Origin: Kalymmatonema hyalinum WJT4-NPBG1
GTDB taxonomy: Bacteria > Cyanobacteriota > Cyanobacteriia > Cyanobacteriales > Nostocaceae
Length of the DNA: 64,000 bases
Assembly: GCA_019359075.1 (NCBI GenBank)
Contig: JAHHIB010000022.1
Location: forward strand, 16,546-80,545
Reading direction: 5' to 3'
Shown: positions 25,860-35,579 of the stretch, piece by piece
Layout: each line of letters starts with the position of its first letter
Position numbering within the stretch: the first letter of the stretch is position 1
The notes under the pieces: model-generated
The model's database searches: none
What the model was told of the DNA's origin: nothing
The model's input: only the letters and a program-made list of their open reading frames with translations
Made by a program: the position numbers and the translations under genes

Positions 25860-27524
25860 TCACAACACGTTGCTGAGGTATCGATGGACAAACTGAACGC
25901 AAATTGAACCCTCACCAACGCCAGAAGCAACTCGCTTCACGGAACCATGACGCACATCACCCACAGCGAAAACGCCGGGGATGTTTGTTTCTAGTAAAAA
26001 AGGGTCGCGTTCTAGCGTCCATCCCTTGATGCGTTGTCCATCTTTTGGCAAATCGGGACCTGTTATGATGTAGCCGCGTTCGTCTCGTTCCACAACACCA
26101 TCTAGCCATTCAGTACGGGGAACTGCGCCAATAAAAATAAACAGAGATGTTGCAGGAACGGTTTGCGTTTCACCTGTTAAAGAATTGTGAATAGTAAGTG
26201 CTTCTAAACTTGTTTCTCCTTTTGCCTCTATCACACTGCTATGTGTCTTGACAGTGATATTTGGTGTTTCTGCAATTTGCTCAATCAGATACTGGGACAT
26301 ACTCTTAGTTAGGGAGTCGCCACGCACCAACATCGTGACTGTGTGGGCGTATCTCGAAAAGTACATTGCAGCTTGTCCGGCTGAGTTTGCCCCACCAATG
26401 ATATAAACTTCTTCACCTTGGCAACTCATCGCTTCTGCCTGTGCGGCACCATAGTAGACCCCAGCACCTGTCAGCCGATCAAGTCCAGCCACATCCAGCC
26501 GCCGCCACGACACACCCAGCGCCAATATCATCGCGTGGCAACTGATTTCGCTACTGTCTCCCAGTTGCACAATTCGATACTGGTCTTCTAAGCGGATACC
26601 CGTAACTTCTTGTGGGGTGAGAATTTCAACGCCAAACCGTCTTGCTTGAGTCACAGCACGCCGTGCCAAATCGCCACCACTCAAACCTGTGGGAAAACCA
26701 AGGTAATTTTCAATACGTGAGCTTGTCCCAGCTTGCCCTCCTGGGGCTTCACGTTCAATCATCACCGTGCGTAGCCCTTCTGATGCGCCATACACCGCAG
26801 CGGCTAAACCACCAGGACCGCCACCAACGATAATCAAATCATAAAACGGTTTTTCTGCTTGAGTTTGCAGCCCAATTTTCTCAGCAATTTGCAGGTTGGT
26901 TGGCTGGATGAGATGGGAACCGTCAGCAAAGAGGACGACGGGCAGGTTTACTTTATCACCGCTAGCATATTCTGTGAGTTTTTGTCCTTCTTCTGATAAT
27001 TCAATATCCATCCACTGGTAAGGCACTTGATTTCGCGCTAGGAAATCTTTAGCCTGATGGGAATGGGGCGACCAGCGGTTACCGATGACGCGAATCCCTT
27101 CAAATGGTGGGTGGAAGTTTGCTTGCCAGTCTTCGAGTAAATCGTCCAGTACTGGATACAAGCGTTCTTCTGGTGGATCCCACGGCTTCATCAAATAGTA
27201 ATCAATTTTTGTGGAGTTGATGGCGCGGATGGCGGCATCGGTATCTGCGTAAGCGGTGAGTAAAGCACGTTTCGCATCCGGGAACATTGATATGGCTTGT
27301 TCCAAAAACTCCACACCGGACATTTGCGGCATCCGTTGATCGACAAGGAACAGCGACACTGCCTGATTACGAAGTTTGAGTTGTTCCAAGGCTTCCAATG
27401 CACTCGCACCAGAATCAGCGCGGATAATTCGGAAGCGATCGCCATATTCTTGCCGTAGATCCCGCGCCACGGCTTGCAAAACTTCTGGGTCATCGTCAAC
27501 CGTTATGATTACAGGTTTAGCCAT
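25860..27524 (-). CDS. Response regulator fused to thioredoxin-reductase-like flavoprotein
   Basis: A 554-aa protein in three parts. A receiver (about 1-125) has phospho-acceptor Asp62 in LFLVDQRMPQMSG. A glutaredoxin-like segment (about 145-220) has NRWSPHSHQ where a CPYC site would be. A thioredoxin-reductase-like module (about 225-554) has FAD loop IIVGGGPGGLAAAVYGASEG, NADPH loop VYIIGGANSAGQAA, and GVFAVGDVRHG. The CxxC of thioredoxin reductase is replaced by GVYYGAAQAEA. Both redox-cysteine sites are therefore missing. Phosphorylation by the nearby beta-roll kinases probably controls it. The reaction is unknown; NADPH oxidase or redox-sensing roles are possible. Confidence 0.9.
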   Translation of the reverse strand: MAKPVIITVDDDPEVLQAVARDLRQEYGDRFRIIRADSGASALEALEQLKLRNQAVSLFLVDQRMPQMSGVEFLEQAISMFPDAKRALLTAYADTDAAIRAINSTKIDYYLMKPWDPPEERLYPVLDDLLEDWQANFHPPFEGIRVIGNRWSPHSHQAKDFLARNQVPYQWMDIELSEEGQKLTEYASGDKVNLPVVLFADGSHLIQPTNLQIAEKIGLQTQAEKPFYDLIIVGGGPGGLAAAVYGASEGLRTVMIEREAPGGQAGTSSRIENYLGFPTGLSGGDLARRAVTQARRFGVEILTPQEVTGIRLEDQYRIVQLGDSSEISCHAMILALGVSWRRLDVAGLDRLTGAGVYYGAAQAEAMSCQGEEVYIIGGANSAGQAAMYFSRYAHTVTMLVRGDSLTKSMSQYLIEQIAETPNITVKTHSSVIEAKGETSLEALTIHNSLTGETQTVPATSLFIFIGAVPRTEWLDGVVERDERGYIITGPDLPKDGQRIKGWTLERDPFLLETNIPGVFAVGDVRHGSVKRVASGVGEGSICVQFVHRYLSNVL

Positions 27525-27564
27525 AGCGCTTCGGTGACCTCCCTTGTTTAATTGCTGGTTTTTT

Positions 27565-28096
27565 ATCGAAAAAACTGGGTTTAAAACCCCGTCCTAAAAG
27601 GACGGCTTTGCGCGGTAAAATATGTACACCGAACAACCAACGGATACCTTGAGAGTGAAAATCAGACACGAGTCGGGACCTCCAAACGGTATAAACTGGT
27701 CTGAACCTTGACAACTGAAGTTAGGGGGTTCCAACTAGAAATTGTTGCTTGAAGAGCAGCTTCTGTAGTTGGGTAAAAACTTTACAGTACTTAGGGAGAA
27801 AGCTTCCAGCAATTGGTAGCTCTTTACCGATGGGCAGTCGGGAATCGAAAGCGCCTGGGCAATCAGAGCGTCGGGGATGTGTGGGTAACTGCATGTCTAG
27901 ATAGTGGGTGAAAAACCGGAAACGGTGAGTCCAGTCCTGTTGGCGCAGCCTGCCCGCAGGGCTTAGGCGGGTCTCCCGCCGTAGGGAACTGGCGAACCCG
28001 AAGGGAAACAACCAGGAAATCTAAATCGTGTTAGCGAAGCGGGGCGTTAGCCCGGTTTAGAAGCTTCGCCCTTCTAGGGCGGAGTCATGTCACATA
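27565..28096 (+). mobile_element. Second IS200/IS605-type relic
   Basis: It starts with TTTAAAACCCCGTCCTAAAA then GGACGGCTTT, matching the left end at 21857. It ends with TTCGCCCTTCTAGGGCGGAG then TCATGTCAC, a typical hairpin right end. The interior holds remnants of the tnpB 3' region and what may be the associated structured RNA region (about 27830-28070). No intact tnpA or tnpB frame is present. A GCCTGCCCGCAGGGC...GGCGGG repeat is nested near 27940-27995. Confidence 0.5.
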
Positions 28097-28495
28097 TCAC
28101 ACAAGAAACTCGTATAAACCAATCAGAGTTCCGTCTGGATCTCGAAGATAAGCTGTTTTGATTCCAAAGTAGGGATTATTCATCGGTGCTGCGGTAAAGT
28201 GCACACCCTTATGTCTTAATCGCTGATATTCCTCCTCTAAATCATGCACAGTAAAAATCAATGCCACAGTATCTTGACATTCAGCATGAGCAGGCTTTTC
28301 TGAGTTGTGAATCAATTGTGCCATTTCTTGCCGCCGGAATAGACTTAGTCTCATATCTCCGGCTTTAAACTCAGCATATCCGTCTTCTTCATTTTCTACA
28401 GCAACGTCAAATTCTATGACATCTTTGTAAAACAAAAAACAAGCCTTCCAATCCTTGACAAGTAGTCTTGTGTATGATTTTTTTCCAATTTTCAT
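28097..28495 (-). CDS. VOC-superfamily (glyoxalase/bleomycin-resistance-like) protein
   Basis: A 132-aa protein from ATG 28495; the track start adds 29 basic residues encoded by repeat-like sequence. It shows the paired beta-alpha-beta-beta-beta VOC fold: TRLLVKDWKACFLFYKDVIE, then GYAEFKAGDMRLSLFRR, and ALIFTVHDLEEEYQRLRHKG with the ending YLRDPDGTLIGLYEF. The last Glu and early positions could bind metal. VOC proteins include lyases, dioxygenases and binding proteins; no specific reaction can be assigned. Confidence 0.85.
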   Translation of the reverse strand: MKIGKKSYTRLLVKDWKACFLFYKDVIEFDVAVENEEDGYAEFKAGDMRLSLFRRQEMAQLIHNSEKPAHAECQDTVALIFTVHDLEEEYQRLRHKGVHFTAAPMNNPYFGIKTAYLRDPDGTLIGLYEFLV

Positions 28496-28692
28496 TAACT
28501 TTTTCCCTCTTTTCTTCGCGTCCTTCTCTTCAAGACGGCTTGCGCCGAATGCCTGTTTGCGGTTTGCTAGTCCCTTAAACACAACAGATGCTCGAATTTC
28601 TCCTTAGGACAAGCGTCTTAACATATAAGTGTGATGACTGTAACCAACAATATCAAGAGACAGGCACATTTTTGCACCTTTAATCGCTGATT

Positions 28693-31350
28693 TCATAATT
28701 CTTTGCCATGTTCTGTGCATCGCTGAATCATTTCTGCGACGAGACCTGTCCAACCAGTTTGGTGACTAGCACCCAAACCCGCGCCGTTGTCTCCATGAAA
28801 GTATTCGTGGAAAAGAATTAAGTCACGCCAATGCGGATTAGTTTGAAACACCTCCGTACCGCCATAAACAGGTCTGCGTCCAGAGGAATTTCTTATAAAA
28901 ATCTGATTTAGCCTCTTAGATAATTCAATTGCCACTTCGTTTAAGGTCATCTGATTGCCAGAACCTGTTGGGCATTCCACCTTGAACGAGTCGCCCATGT
29001 AGTGATGGAACCTTTGGAGTGATTCAATAATCAAATAATTCATCGGAAACCAAATCGGACCGCGCCAATTAGAGTTGCCACCAAACAAATCAGTGCTGGA
29101 TTCGGCTGGTTCGTAATCCACCCGGTACTCATGACCATTTACCGTTAGGATATAAGGATGCTCCTGGTGATATTTGGAAACAGAGCGAATGCCATAAGGA
29201 CTCAAAAATTCTGCTTCATCTAACATTTTTTCCAGAATGCGGTGCAACTTGTCTTGATTAGTAATTGCCAGCAATTTGCGATGATCCGCCCCCAGAGTTT
29301 CCATACAAGCGATACCTGAAGTCAAGTCTGGTCGGTTTTCGATAAACCATTCGGTTCTTCGTTTGAAGGAAGGCAGTTTTTCTAAAATTTCTGGTTCTAG
29401 CGTTCCCACGGCAAACAAGGGAACCAACCCCACTACTGATCGCACCTTCATCGGGCAATGATGACCATCAGGGAAATGCAGCGCATCGTAGTAAAAGCCA
29501 TCAGCTTCATTCCATAGTGCTATATCATCGTTGCCAATCCCATCCATCGCACTCGCAATCCGAAGAAAATGCTCAAAAAATTTGCTGGCAATGTCTTCAT
29601 AAACTGGCTCATCTTTTGCCAGTTCTAGGGCAATTGTCAGCATATCCATGCAGAACATACCCATCCAACTGGTACCATCTGCTTGTTCTAAGTAGCCACC
29701 TGTGGGAAGTTCAGAACTGCGATCAAACACGCCAATGTTGTCTAACCCCAAAAAACCGCCCTGAAAGATATTCTTGCCCTCAATATCTTTGCGATTTACC
29801 CACCAAGTAAAGTTGACGAGTAACTTTTGAAACACGCGCTCTAAAAATTGTTTATCAGCACGTCCGTACATCTTTTGCTCGATCTCGTAGATGCGCCAAG
29901 CTGCCCAAGCTTGAACTGGAGGGTTGACATCACTCAATGCCCATTCATAAGCGGGAAGTTGACCATTGGGGTGCATATACCATTCTCGCGTCAAGCGGCT
30001 GAGTTGCTGCTTGGCAAAGTCTGGGTCAATCATGGCTAAGGGTATCAAATGAAACGCCAAATCCCAAGCAGCGAACCAAGGGTACTCCCATTTATCGGGC
30101 ATTGAGATCACATCATCATTAAAAACGTGTAGCCATTCGGAGTTTCTGCCCTTTTGACGCGACTCTGGTGGCGGTGGACCTGAGGGATCGCCTTTTAACC
30201 AATCTTCGACTACATAATAGTAAAATTGTTTACTCCACAACAGCCCTGCAAATGCTTGTCGCTGGACATTGCGTTCATCTTCAGTTGCGGGAAAGGGAGA
30301 AATGCGGCTGTAAAATTCATCGGCTTCTCTGGTGCGATCGCCCAAAATCGTATCAAAATTAGCCCCGAATGGTTCTGCCAGTTCTGGATCATTGCAAAGT
30401 CGCAACCGCACAGTTTTGGTTTCGCCGGGTGCGATCGTCAAGATATAATGTGCTGACATCTTCGTGCCAATTTGATTAGGATTTACTGCATCTTTACGAC
30501 CCTGAATCAGATAATCGTTAATCCCGTCTTTGGCGTAGGCACAAGCATTATTAACACCAAATAATCTTTCACAATTTGTCTCGTTTTCTGTAAACAGCAA
30601 TTGTGTCGCTTCGTTGCAGTATAGCCATCTGTTTCCTAAAGTTGATTCAAAAGCTTCGATCACACTGAGGTGATTATCAGATTTTAAGACTTTAACAAAA
30701 GGCTTTTCTTGATTGGGAAACCAAGACCAAGTATTGCGAAACCATAGCGTTGGTAACAGATATAGTGTTTTTTCCTCTGGTCCTCGGTTGACTACACTGA
30801 TTTGAATGAGAATATCTTCCGGTGTATTTTTGGCGTATTCAACGAATACATCAAAGTAGCGGTTTTCAGCAAAAACACCAGTGTCGAGCAATTCAAACTC
30901 GAATTCTTTGCGGCTTCTGGAGCGATTTTCTTCTACAAGTTGAGTATATGGAAAAGCAGCTTGTGGGTATTTATAGAGACATTTCATGTAAGAGTGTGTC
31001 GGGGTGTTGTCGAGATAGAAATAGTATTCTTTGACATCTTCCCCGTGATTGCCTTCATTTCCTGTTAAGCCAAAAATTCGTTCTTTGAGAATTGGGTCTT
31101 GACCATTCCACAAAGCAATGGCAAAACATAATCTTTGATGGTTATCAGAAATACCAGCGATTCCATCTTCACCCCAACGGTAGGCGCGGGAACGGGCGTG
31201 GTCGTGCGGGAAGTAGTCCCAAGCACTACCGTCAGGGCTGTAATCTTCGCGGACTGTTCCCCATTGCCGTTCGCTGAGGTATGGACCCCAGCGTTTCCAA
31301 TAGGCGGTGCGTTCGCGATCGGCTTGTAATCTTGCTTCTTCTTGGGTCAT
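28693..31350 (-). CDS. GH63/MGH1-like glucosidase
   Basis: An 885-aa protein of the MGH1-like glycoside hydrolase group, related to mannosyl-oligosaccharide glucosidase (GH63). The N-terminal part contains [22 protein letters not shown]. The (alpha/alpha)6 barrel carries [38 protein letters not shown] and [15 protein letters not shown]. These acid-rich stretches (for example FAAWD and NWRGPIW) are where GH63 catalytic residues sit. No signal peptide is visible, so it is probably cytosolic, perhaps acting on glucosylglycerate-like or glucan substrates. Length is normal for cyanobacterial homologues. Confidence 0.87.
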   Translation of the reverse strand: MTQEEARLQADRERTAYWKRWGPYLSERQWGTVREDYSPDGSAWDYFPHDHARSRAYRWGEDGIAGISDNHQRLCFAIALWNGQDPILKERIFGLTGNEGNHGEDVKEYYFYLDNTPTHSYMKCLYKYPQAAFPYTQLVEENRSRSRKEFEFELLDTGVFAENRYFDVFVEYAKNTPEDILIQISVVNRGPEEKTLYLLPTLWFRNTWSWFPNQEKPFVKVLKSDNHLSVIEAFESTLGNRWLYCNEATQLLFTENETNCERLFGVNNACAYAKDGINDYLIQGRKDAVNPNQIGTKMSAHYILTIAPGETKTVRLRLCNDPELAEPFGANFDTILGDRTREADEFYSRISPFPATEDERNVQRQAFAGLLWSKQFYYYVVEDWLKGDPSGPPPPESRQKGRNSEWLHVFNDDVISMPDKWEYPWFAAWDLAFHLIPLAMIDPDFAKQQLSRLTREWYMHPNGQLPAYEWALSDVNPPVQAWAAWRIYEIEQKMYGRADKQFLERVFQKLLVNFTWWVNRKDIEGKNIFQGGFLGLDNIGVFDRSSELPTGGYLEQADGTSWMGMFCMDMLTIALELAKDEPVYEDIASKFFEHFLRIASAMDGIGNDDIALWNEADGFYYDALHFPDGHHCPMKVRSVVGLVPLFAVGTLEPEILEKLPSFKRRTEWFIENRPDLTSGIACMETLGADHRKLLAITNQDKLHRILEKMLDEAEFLSPYGIRSVSKYHQEHPYILTVNGHEYRVDYEPAESSTDLFGGNSNWRGPIWFPMNYLIIESLQRFHHYMGDSFKVECPTGSGNQMTLNEVAIELSKRLNQIFIRNSSGRRPVYGGTEVFQTNPHWRDLILFHEYFHGDNGAGLGASHQTGWTGLVAEMIQRCTEHGKEL

Positions 31351-31795
31351 GATTTTCCTCTCATAGCGGTTTGTAACCCGGAGTAAGGTACACCAAAGAA
31401 ATAATTAACCACAGATGGACACAGATAAATGATTACTTCATTCAATTGAGTTGCGCTATATGTATATTTGACAAATAGCCCTGTAATTACTTTAGTTAAT
31501 GCTTTGCGTCCAGCCACCATCCACGCGCAAATTCGCACCATTAATGTAACCACTTAGAGGACTTGAAACAAACTGCGACCATGCACAACAACGCTTACTC
31601 CCTCGCGCGCTAGTATCTTAGCGATCGCTTCACCGATGCCGCTACTGCTGCCAGTTACCAAAGCTCTTTTTCCATTAAGTTGTAAATCCATGTTGATTTT
31701 TCCTTTTTTCTCCTAAGTTTTAAGTTTCATGCGACTTTCGCACAACTAGTAGGGTGGGCAGTAAGCACCCACCTCACTTTGAAATTTAAAAAGAA
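31351..31795. other. Gap holding SDR relic and short repeats
   Basis: Apart from the dehydrogenase relic at 31492-31691, this stretch has one CCACAGATGGACACAGAT copy (about 31411) and a GTAGGGTGGGCAGTAAGCACCC segment (about 31750). No intact gene. Confidence 0.6.
31492..31691 (-). pseudogene. Internally deleted short-chain dehydrogenase relic
   Basis: Minus-strand translation from ATG 31691 gives MDLQLNGKRALVTGSSSGIG then EAIAKILAREGVSVVVHGR, the start of a classical SDR. A junction follows, and in a shifted frame the SDR C-terminus SSPLSGYINGANLRVDGGW ends at 31492. About 180 central codons, including the catalytic Tyr-Lys, are missing. It is the outermost copy of the SDR array. Confidence 0.88.
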
Positions 31796-32473
31796 TTACC
31801 GATAGCCTGCGTTTCGACCGCCAAGACGCTGTTTTTTAGCTTCTGAAACCTTATTGACAGAAATAGTTGCATATGAGCCAAGTTTCATTCCACCTATCAT
31901 AAAACGGATAAAGTCCCCTAAACTTTCAACCATGCGAGCGCTACGTAACGATCCGCAGTCAATAGGAGAAAAACCTATTTCTTCAGCAAGCGTCATGACT
32001 GTTTTCTTAGCCTGCTCGTTATCAGCACAAATGAAACACGAAACGTTATATTCCTTGAGTGGTTCGGGGCTTAATTCAAAAACTTCTTGCGCCATTGTGT
32101 TAAATGCTTTAACCACATGAGCATTCGGCACATTTGCTGCCAGTTTTTCGGCGAGTGATTCATCGAAAATAGGTTCAAAAGCGAAACCTTCAGGAATCTC
32201 GCGGTTGTTACAGTCAATCAAAACCTTGCCCGATAGAACCTCGGTTGAGGACAGCACGCTAGAAGGCATTTCACGGACTGAATAGAAGATGACATCGGCA
32301 AATGCAACTGCTTCATCATTGGTTCCGCCTTTGGCTCCGTGTCCGGCAAATTCGGCTACAGATTTACCCTTCTCGGAGTCGCGGGAACCGAAAAAAACTT
32401 CGTGACCCTGTTCTGCCCACAAGATCCCCAAAGACCTTGCCATATTTCCTGTACCAATCGTGCCAATTCTCAT
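31796..32473 (-). CDS. NADPH-dependent F420 reductase-like protein
   Basis: A 225-aa Rossmann protein opening MRIGTIGTGNMARSLGILWA, the dinucleotide loop of F420:NADP oxidoreductase-like and related reductases. FFGSRDSEKG follows at the position that reads the NADP phosphate. The rest contains VVKAFNTMAQEVFE and a C-terminal helical part. Cyanobacteria that make deazaflavins use these fully, but many homologues act on other substrates, so only the fold and cofactor are safe. It lies 35 bp downstream of an SDR gene. Confidence 0.8.
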   Translation of the reverse strand: MRIGTIGTGNMARSLGILWAEQGHEVFFGSRDSEKGKSVAEFAGHGAKGGTNDEAVAFADVIFYSVREMPSSVLSSTEVLSGKVLIDCNNREIPEGFAFEPIFDESLAEKLAANVPNAHVVKAFNTMAQEVFELSPEPLKEYNVSCFICADNEQAKKTVMTLAEEIGFSPIDCGSLRSARMVESLGDFIRFMIGGMKLGSYATISVNKVSEAKKQRLGGRNAGYR

Positions 32474-32508
32474 GTCTTAGAGTCTCCTAATGGAAATTGG
32501 ACAAAAAG

Positions 32509-33258
32509 CTACAATTCCTGCTCGGTTGGGCGGATTAAAATTTCATTGATATTGACACGAGGCGGCTGAGTTACGGCATAAGTGATCGCTGCAGCAATAT
32601 CCTCGCTTTCGAGTACCGTTAATGACTCATAAAACTGTTCTGTTAGCTGCTTAAACTCTGGGTTGGTAATCTGGTCAGCTAATTCCGTTGCCACCCCACC
32701 TGGCTCAATCACAGTGACGCGGATTTTGTCTTTATAAACCTCCTTTCGTAAAGCTTCACTAAACGCGCCAACTCCAAATTTAGTGGCATTGTATACTGCG
32801 TAATTAGGTACAGCTACGCGACCAGCTACAGAGGAAATATTCACAATATGTCCTCCGCCCTGAGCTTTCATTAAAGGTAGGGCAGCATGGGTGGCATACA
32901 TCAAACCCATTAGGTTGATATTAATCATACGTTGCCAATCTGAAGTATCTGCACCTTCAACTGGACCAACAAGCATCACACCAGCGTTATTGACCAAGAT
33001 ATCCACACTGCCGAAATTGCTGTTAGTCTTGTGAACCATTTCAGTCGCTTGGGCTTCATCGGCAATATCTGTGACGAGGGAAAGCGCCTTTCCACCACCA
33101 TCTGTAATCTGTTTTTCCAACTTCTGTAGGCGATCAGCGCGTCTTGCTGCCAATGCCACCTTTGCTCCAAGGGCTGCTAGCGCTAGGGCGGTTGCTTCAC
33201 CAATGCCCGATGAAGCGCCAGTAATTAGCGCAACTTTTCCATCTAATTTCTGTGCCAT
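32509..33258 (-). CDS. Short-chain dehydrogenase/reductase (array member 1)
   Basis: A 249-aa classical SDR. Cofactor loop ALITGASSGIGEATALA (about 10-26), NNAG at about 90, and active site VNISSVAGR...YAVYNATKFG (Ser about 142, Tyr about 155, Lys 159). AARRAD after the second strand suggests NADP preference. It resembles the YdfG/serine-dehydrogenase-like subgroup (VIEPGGVATEL) more than FabG. Probable operon with the F420-reductase-like gene downstream. Confidence 0.88.
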   Translation of the reverse strand: MAQKLDGKVALITGASSGIGEATALALAALGAKVALAARRADRLQKLEKQITDGGGKALSLVTDIADEAQATEMVHKTNSNFGSVDILVNNAGVMLVGPVEGADTSDWQRMININLMGLMYATHAALPLMKAQGGGHIVNISSVAGRVAVPNYAVYNATKFGVGAFSEALRKEVYKDKIRVTVIEPGGVATELADQITNPEFKQLTEQFYESLTVLESEDIAAAITYAVTQPPRVNINEILIRPTEQEL

Positions 33259-33297
33259 TTTTGACTCCTATGTAGAAATGAAATTCAAATTAACGCT

Positions 33298-34008
33298 TCA
33301 GTAAGAAATTTCCCTACGATCCCGGAACAACTTCCCGCTTAAGTTTGGTGAAGCTTCGGTTGCGAGCCAAATAGCAGTGTCAGCGCCCTGTTCGGGGGAA
33401 CGAGGAGCGGAAGTACCGCCCATATCTGTTTTTACCCAGCCAGGATCTATGGCGTTAACTGCAATGCCTTTTGCTTGTAAAGCTTCCGCTAGCATAATGG
33501 TTGCGCCATTGAGGCTAAGTTTAGACAAGCAATAACTGGGGACATCAAAAGAAAGCCCATCCAACTGACCGTAGCCACTAGAAACATTGATGATACGGGC
33601 TTGGGGTGCTTTTTCCAGTAGGGGTAGGAATGCTTGGCTTGTGCGAATCGGTCCAAATGTGTTGGTGTTCATTGTCCGATTCAGCAATTCGCGAGAGATA
33701 GTCAGAATGTTCACGCCTTCGTCAGGATAAATGCCTGCGTTATTTACCAGGACATCCAGTTGAGGAATTTCTTGACTTAAATGCTTTATGGCTTGGTCAA
33801 TGCTTTGGTCATCTGCGACATCAAGTTCGACGACACGCACTTTCGAGTTGGTATGCAATTTTTCTGCTGCTGCTTTGGCTTTATCAAGCGATCGCGCTGC
33901 AAGAATCACATCAAACCCAGCTGCTAGCAGTCCTTGACAAATGGCAAAACCAATGCCTTTATTCCCGCCAGTGACAAGGGCGTATTTTTCACTAAATTGC
34001 GAACTCAT
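33298..34008 (-). CDS. Short-chain dehydrogenase/reductase (array member 2)
   Basis: A 236-aa SDR; start at ATG 34008, which overlaps the upstream stop as ATGA (the track start at 34056 lies inside the neighbour). Cofactor loop ALVTGGNKGIGFAICQGL, LVNNAGIYPDEG, and active site VSSGYGQLDGLSFDVPSYCLSKLS. This is the carbonyl-reductase-like subgroup with the longer active-site loop. Here YCLSK keeps Tyr and Lys. Translationally coupled to the SDR at 34005. Confidence 0.88.
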   Translation of the reverse strand: MSSQFSEKYALVTGGNKGIGFAICQGLLAAGFDVILAARSLDKAKAAAEKLHTNSKVRVVELDVADDQSIDQAIKHLSQEIPQLDVLVNNAGIYPDEGVNILTISRELLNRTMNTNTFGPIRTSQAFLPLLEKAPQARIINVSSGYGQLDGLSFDVPSYCLSKLSLNGATIMLAEALQAKGIAVNAIDPGWVKTDMGGTSAPRSPEQGADTAIWLATEASPNLSGKLFRDRREISY

Positions 34009-34739
34009 ACGTATCCACCTCCTGCTTGGAAGGTATGCCCGGTAATCCATCGGCATTGGTCGCTGACAACGAAGGCGACGACATCTGCAATATCTTCTGG
34101 TTTCCCAAGACGGTTAAAGGGTGACCGTGCAGCAGCGGCTGTTGGATCATCACCAGAGTGGGCAAACATCTCTGTTTCTGTTGGTCCTGGCGAAACTGTA
34201 TTGACTGTGATGCCGCGATCGCCAAGTTCCATCGAGAGAACTTTGCCCATCAGTTCCACAGCCGCTTTACTGCCAACATAAAGACTGAAGCCTGCGAGCG
34301 GGCGCACAACTAACCCACTAGATATATTGACAATACGCCCATTTTGATTGATACGACGGGCGGCTTCCCTCATGGAGAAGAATGTTCCTTTCGTGTTCAA
34401 CCCAAAGACCTTATCAAAGGCTTCTTCTTCCGTCTCGGCAATCGGCCCGCCAACACCTGTTCCAGCATTGTTGACAACTATATCGGGCGTTCCGAAATGT
34501 TGCTGCGTCTGGTCAAACAGGCTGACAACGTCTTCGACTTTGCTAAGGTTTGCTTGGATAGCAACGGCTTCGCCGCCCTTATCTTTAATTCTGGTAACGA
34601 CATCGTCTGCCGCATCCTGATGACCGCCGTAGTGGACAACCACCTTAGCGCCATCTTGGGCAAGTCGTTCACAAATGGCTGAACCAATGCCACCAGATCC
34701 ACCAGTGATAATTGCAATTTTTCCTTCTAGTGGTTTCAT
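34005..34739 (-). CDS. Short-chain dehydrogenase/reductase, FabG-like (array member 3)
   Basis: A 244-aa SDR with cofactor loop AIITGGSGGIGSAICERLA, VNNAGTGVGG, and active site VNISSGLVV...FSLYVGSKAA. The ending LGKPEDIADVVAFVVSDQ and RWITGHTFQAGGGYV is nearly shared with the SDRs at 36373 and 40105, so the three are recent paralogues. VVHYGGHQ after strand two indicates NADP. Likely a 3-oxoacyl-type or xenobiotic ketone reductase. Confidence 0.88.
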   Translation of the reverse strand: MKPLEGKIAIITGGSGGIGSAICERLAQDGAKVVVHYGGHQDAADDVVTRIKDKGGEAVAIQANLSKVEDVVSLFDQTQQHFGTPDIVVNNAGTGVGGPIAETEEEAFDKVFGLNTKGTFFSMREAARRINQNGRIVNISSGLVVRPLAGFSLYVGSKAAVELMGKVLSMELGDRGITVNTVSPGPTETEMFAHSGDDPTAAAARSPFNRLGKPEDIADVVAFVVSDQCRWITGHTFQAGGGYV

Positions 34740-34957
34740 GGTTTTCCTCGTTATTTTTGTTCCGAATGTTGATTTCGTTTGCCTTGCGACTTCGGAATCG
34801 TTTGGATCTGCGCCAATGCCCTTTGGGCGGCTCCCTCTGGGAGTATCACCTCAGTGCAATTTCAAGTAATCTCTTTTGCAGACCTACAGCACCACTTGTT
34901 TGGGAGTTGGTGTGTTACGTTCTTCATCGAGCGCACACTAGATTGGACGGCTGATGC
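34740..34957. other. Gap with GC-rich repeat
   Basis: No gene is seen. It contains GCCCTTTGGGC and CTCCCTCTGGGAG palindromes near 34815-34845, consistent with a degenerate intergenic repeat. Called ORFs are chance frames. Confidence 0.4.
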
Positions 34958-35539
34958 TCAATTCAAGAACTCAATCCCGTACTTTTTAGCGGCTGATGCT
35001 ATCTTTTCTATGTCTGGCACAGTAGAAGCAGAGGGGATGGATGACTTATCTACCACGGGGGTTCCGATTTCTTTCAGTAAATTTGGAAATTCTATATTAG
35101 GGGTAATTAACAAGAGCCTTCCTTCTCCTGCTCCTATATGCTTGACTCCATAAGGAATACTGGGGGGGATATGGGCAATATCGCCAGTATCTAATTTGAT
35201 TTTGTCGTTTGATGGCGAGCTAGTAATCTCGAATTCTCCTTCCAAAACATAGAAATCTTCTGGAGCGTCTATAAGATGTTTTTCTAAGAGAAACCCTCCT
35301 TTATATTTTGGGGGTTGCGTAATCTCTACAAGAGACAAAGCCTTTGAAGTGCCTTTATTCACAAACTTTTTGAAAGTAAACAAGTCTTTTCCCACCGCAA
35401 CTGTTTGAGCTTGATCAGGTTGGAAAACTTCGATATTTCGAGCAGTTTCGAGAGGTGCTGCAACAGCAACCCTAGGCATGAAAGCGCTTCCAAAGGTAAC
35501 AACAATCAGCAGTGTCAAAGCAATGACAATCTTTTTCAT
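34958..35539 (-). CDS. Secreted cupin-domain protein
   Basis: A 193-aa protein with a clear signal peptide (MKKIVIALTLLIVVTFGSAF..., probable cleavage after AVAA). A single cupin barrel (about 70-165) contains DFYVLEGEFEITSS and IKLDTGDIAHIPPSIPYGVKHIG. The usual first-motif His cluster is partly replaced, so metal binding is uncertain. It is exported, probably periplasmic. It sits between SDR genes; the role is unknown. Confidence 0.82.
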   Translation of the reverse strand: MKKIVIALTLLIVVTFGSAFMPRVAVAAPLETARNIEVFQPDQAQTVAVGKDLFTFKKFVNKGTSKALSLVEITQPPKYKGGFLLEKHLIDAPEDFYVLEGEFEITSSPSNDKIKLDTGDIAHIPPSIPYGVKHIGAGEGRLLLITPNIEFPNLLKEIGTPVVDKSSIPSASTVPDIEKIASAAKKYGIEFLN

Positions 35540-35579
35540 CGATTTATCCTTCTCAAGTTAAGTACAAGATTGGTGCGAG

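Noticed and set aside
27721-28011. 96-aa minus-strand ORF
   Set aside because: Shadow inside the IS200/IS605 relic, composed of structured-RNA and repeat sequence.
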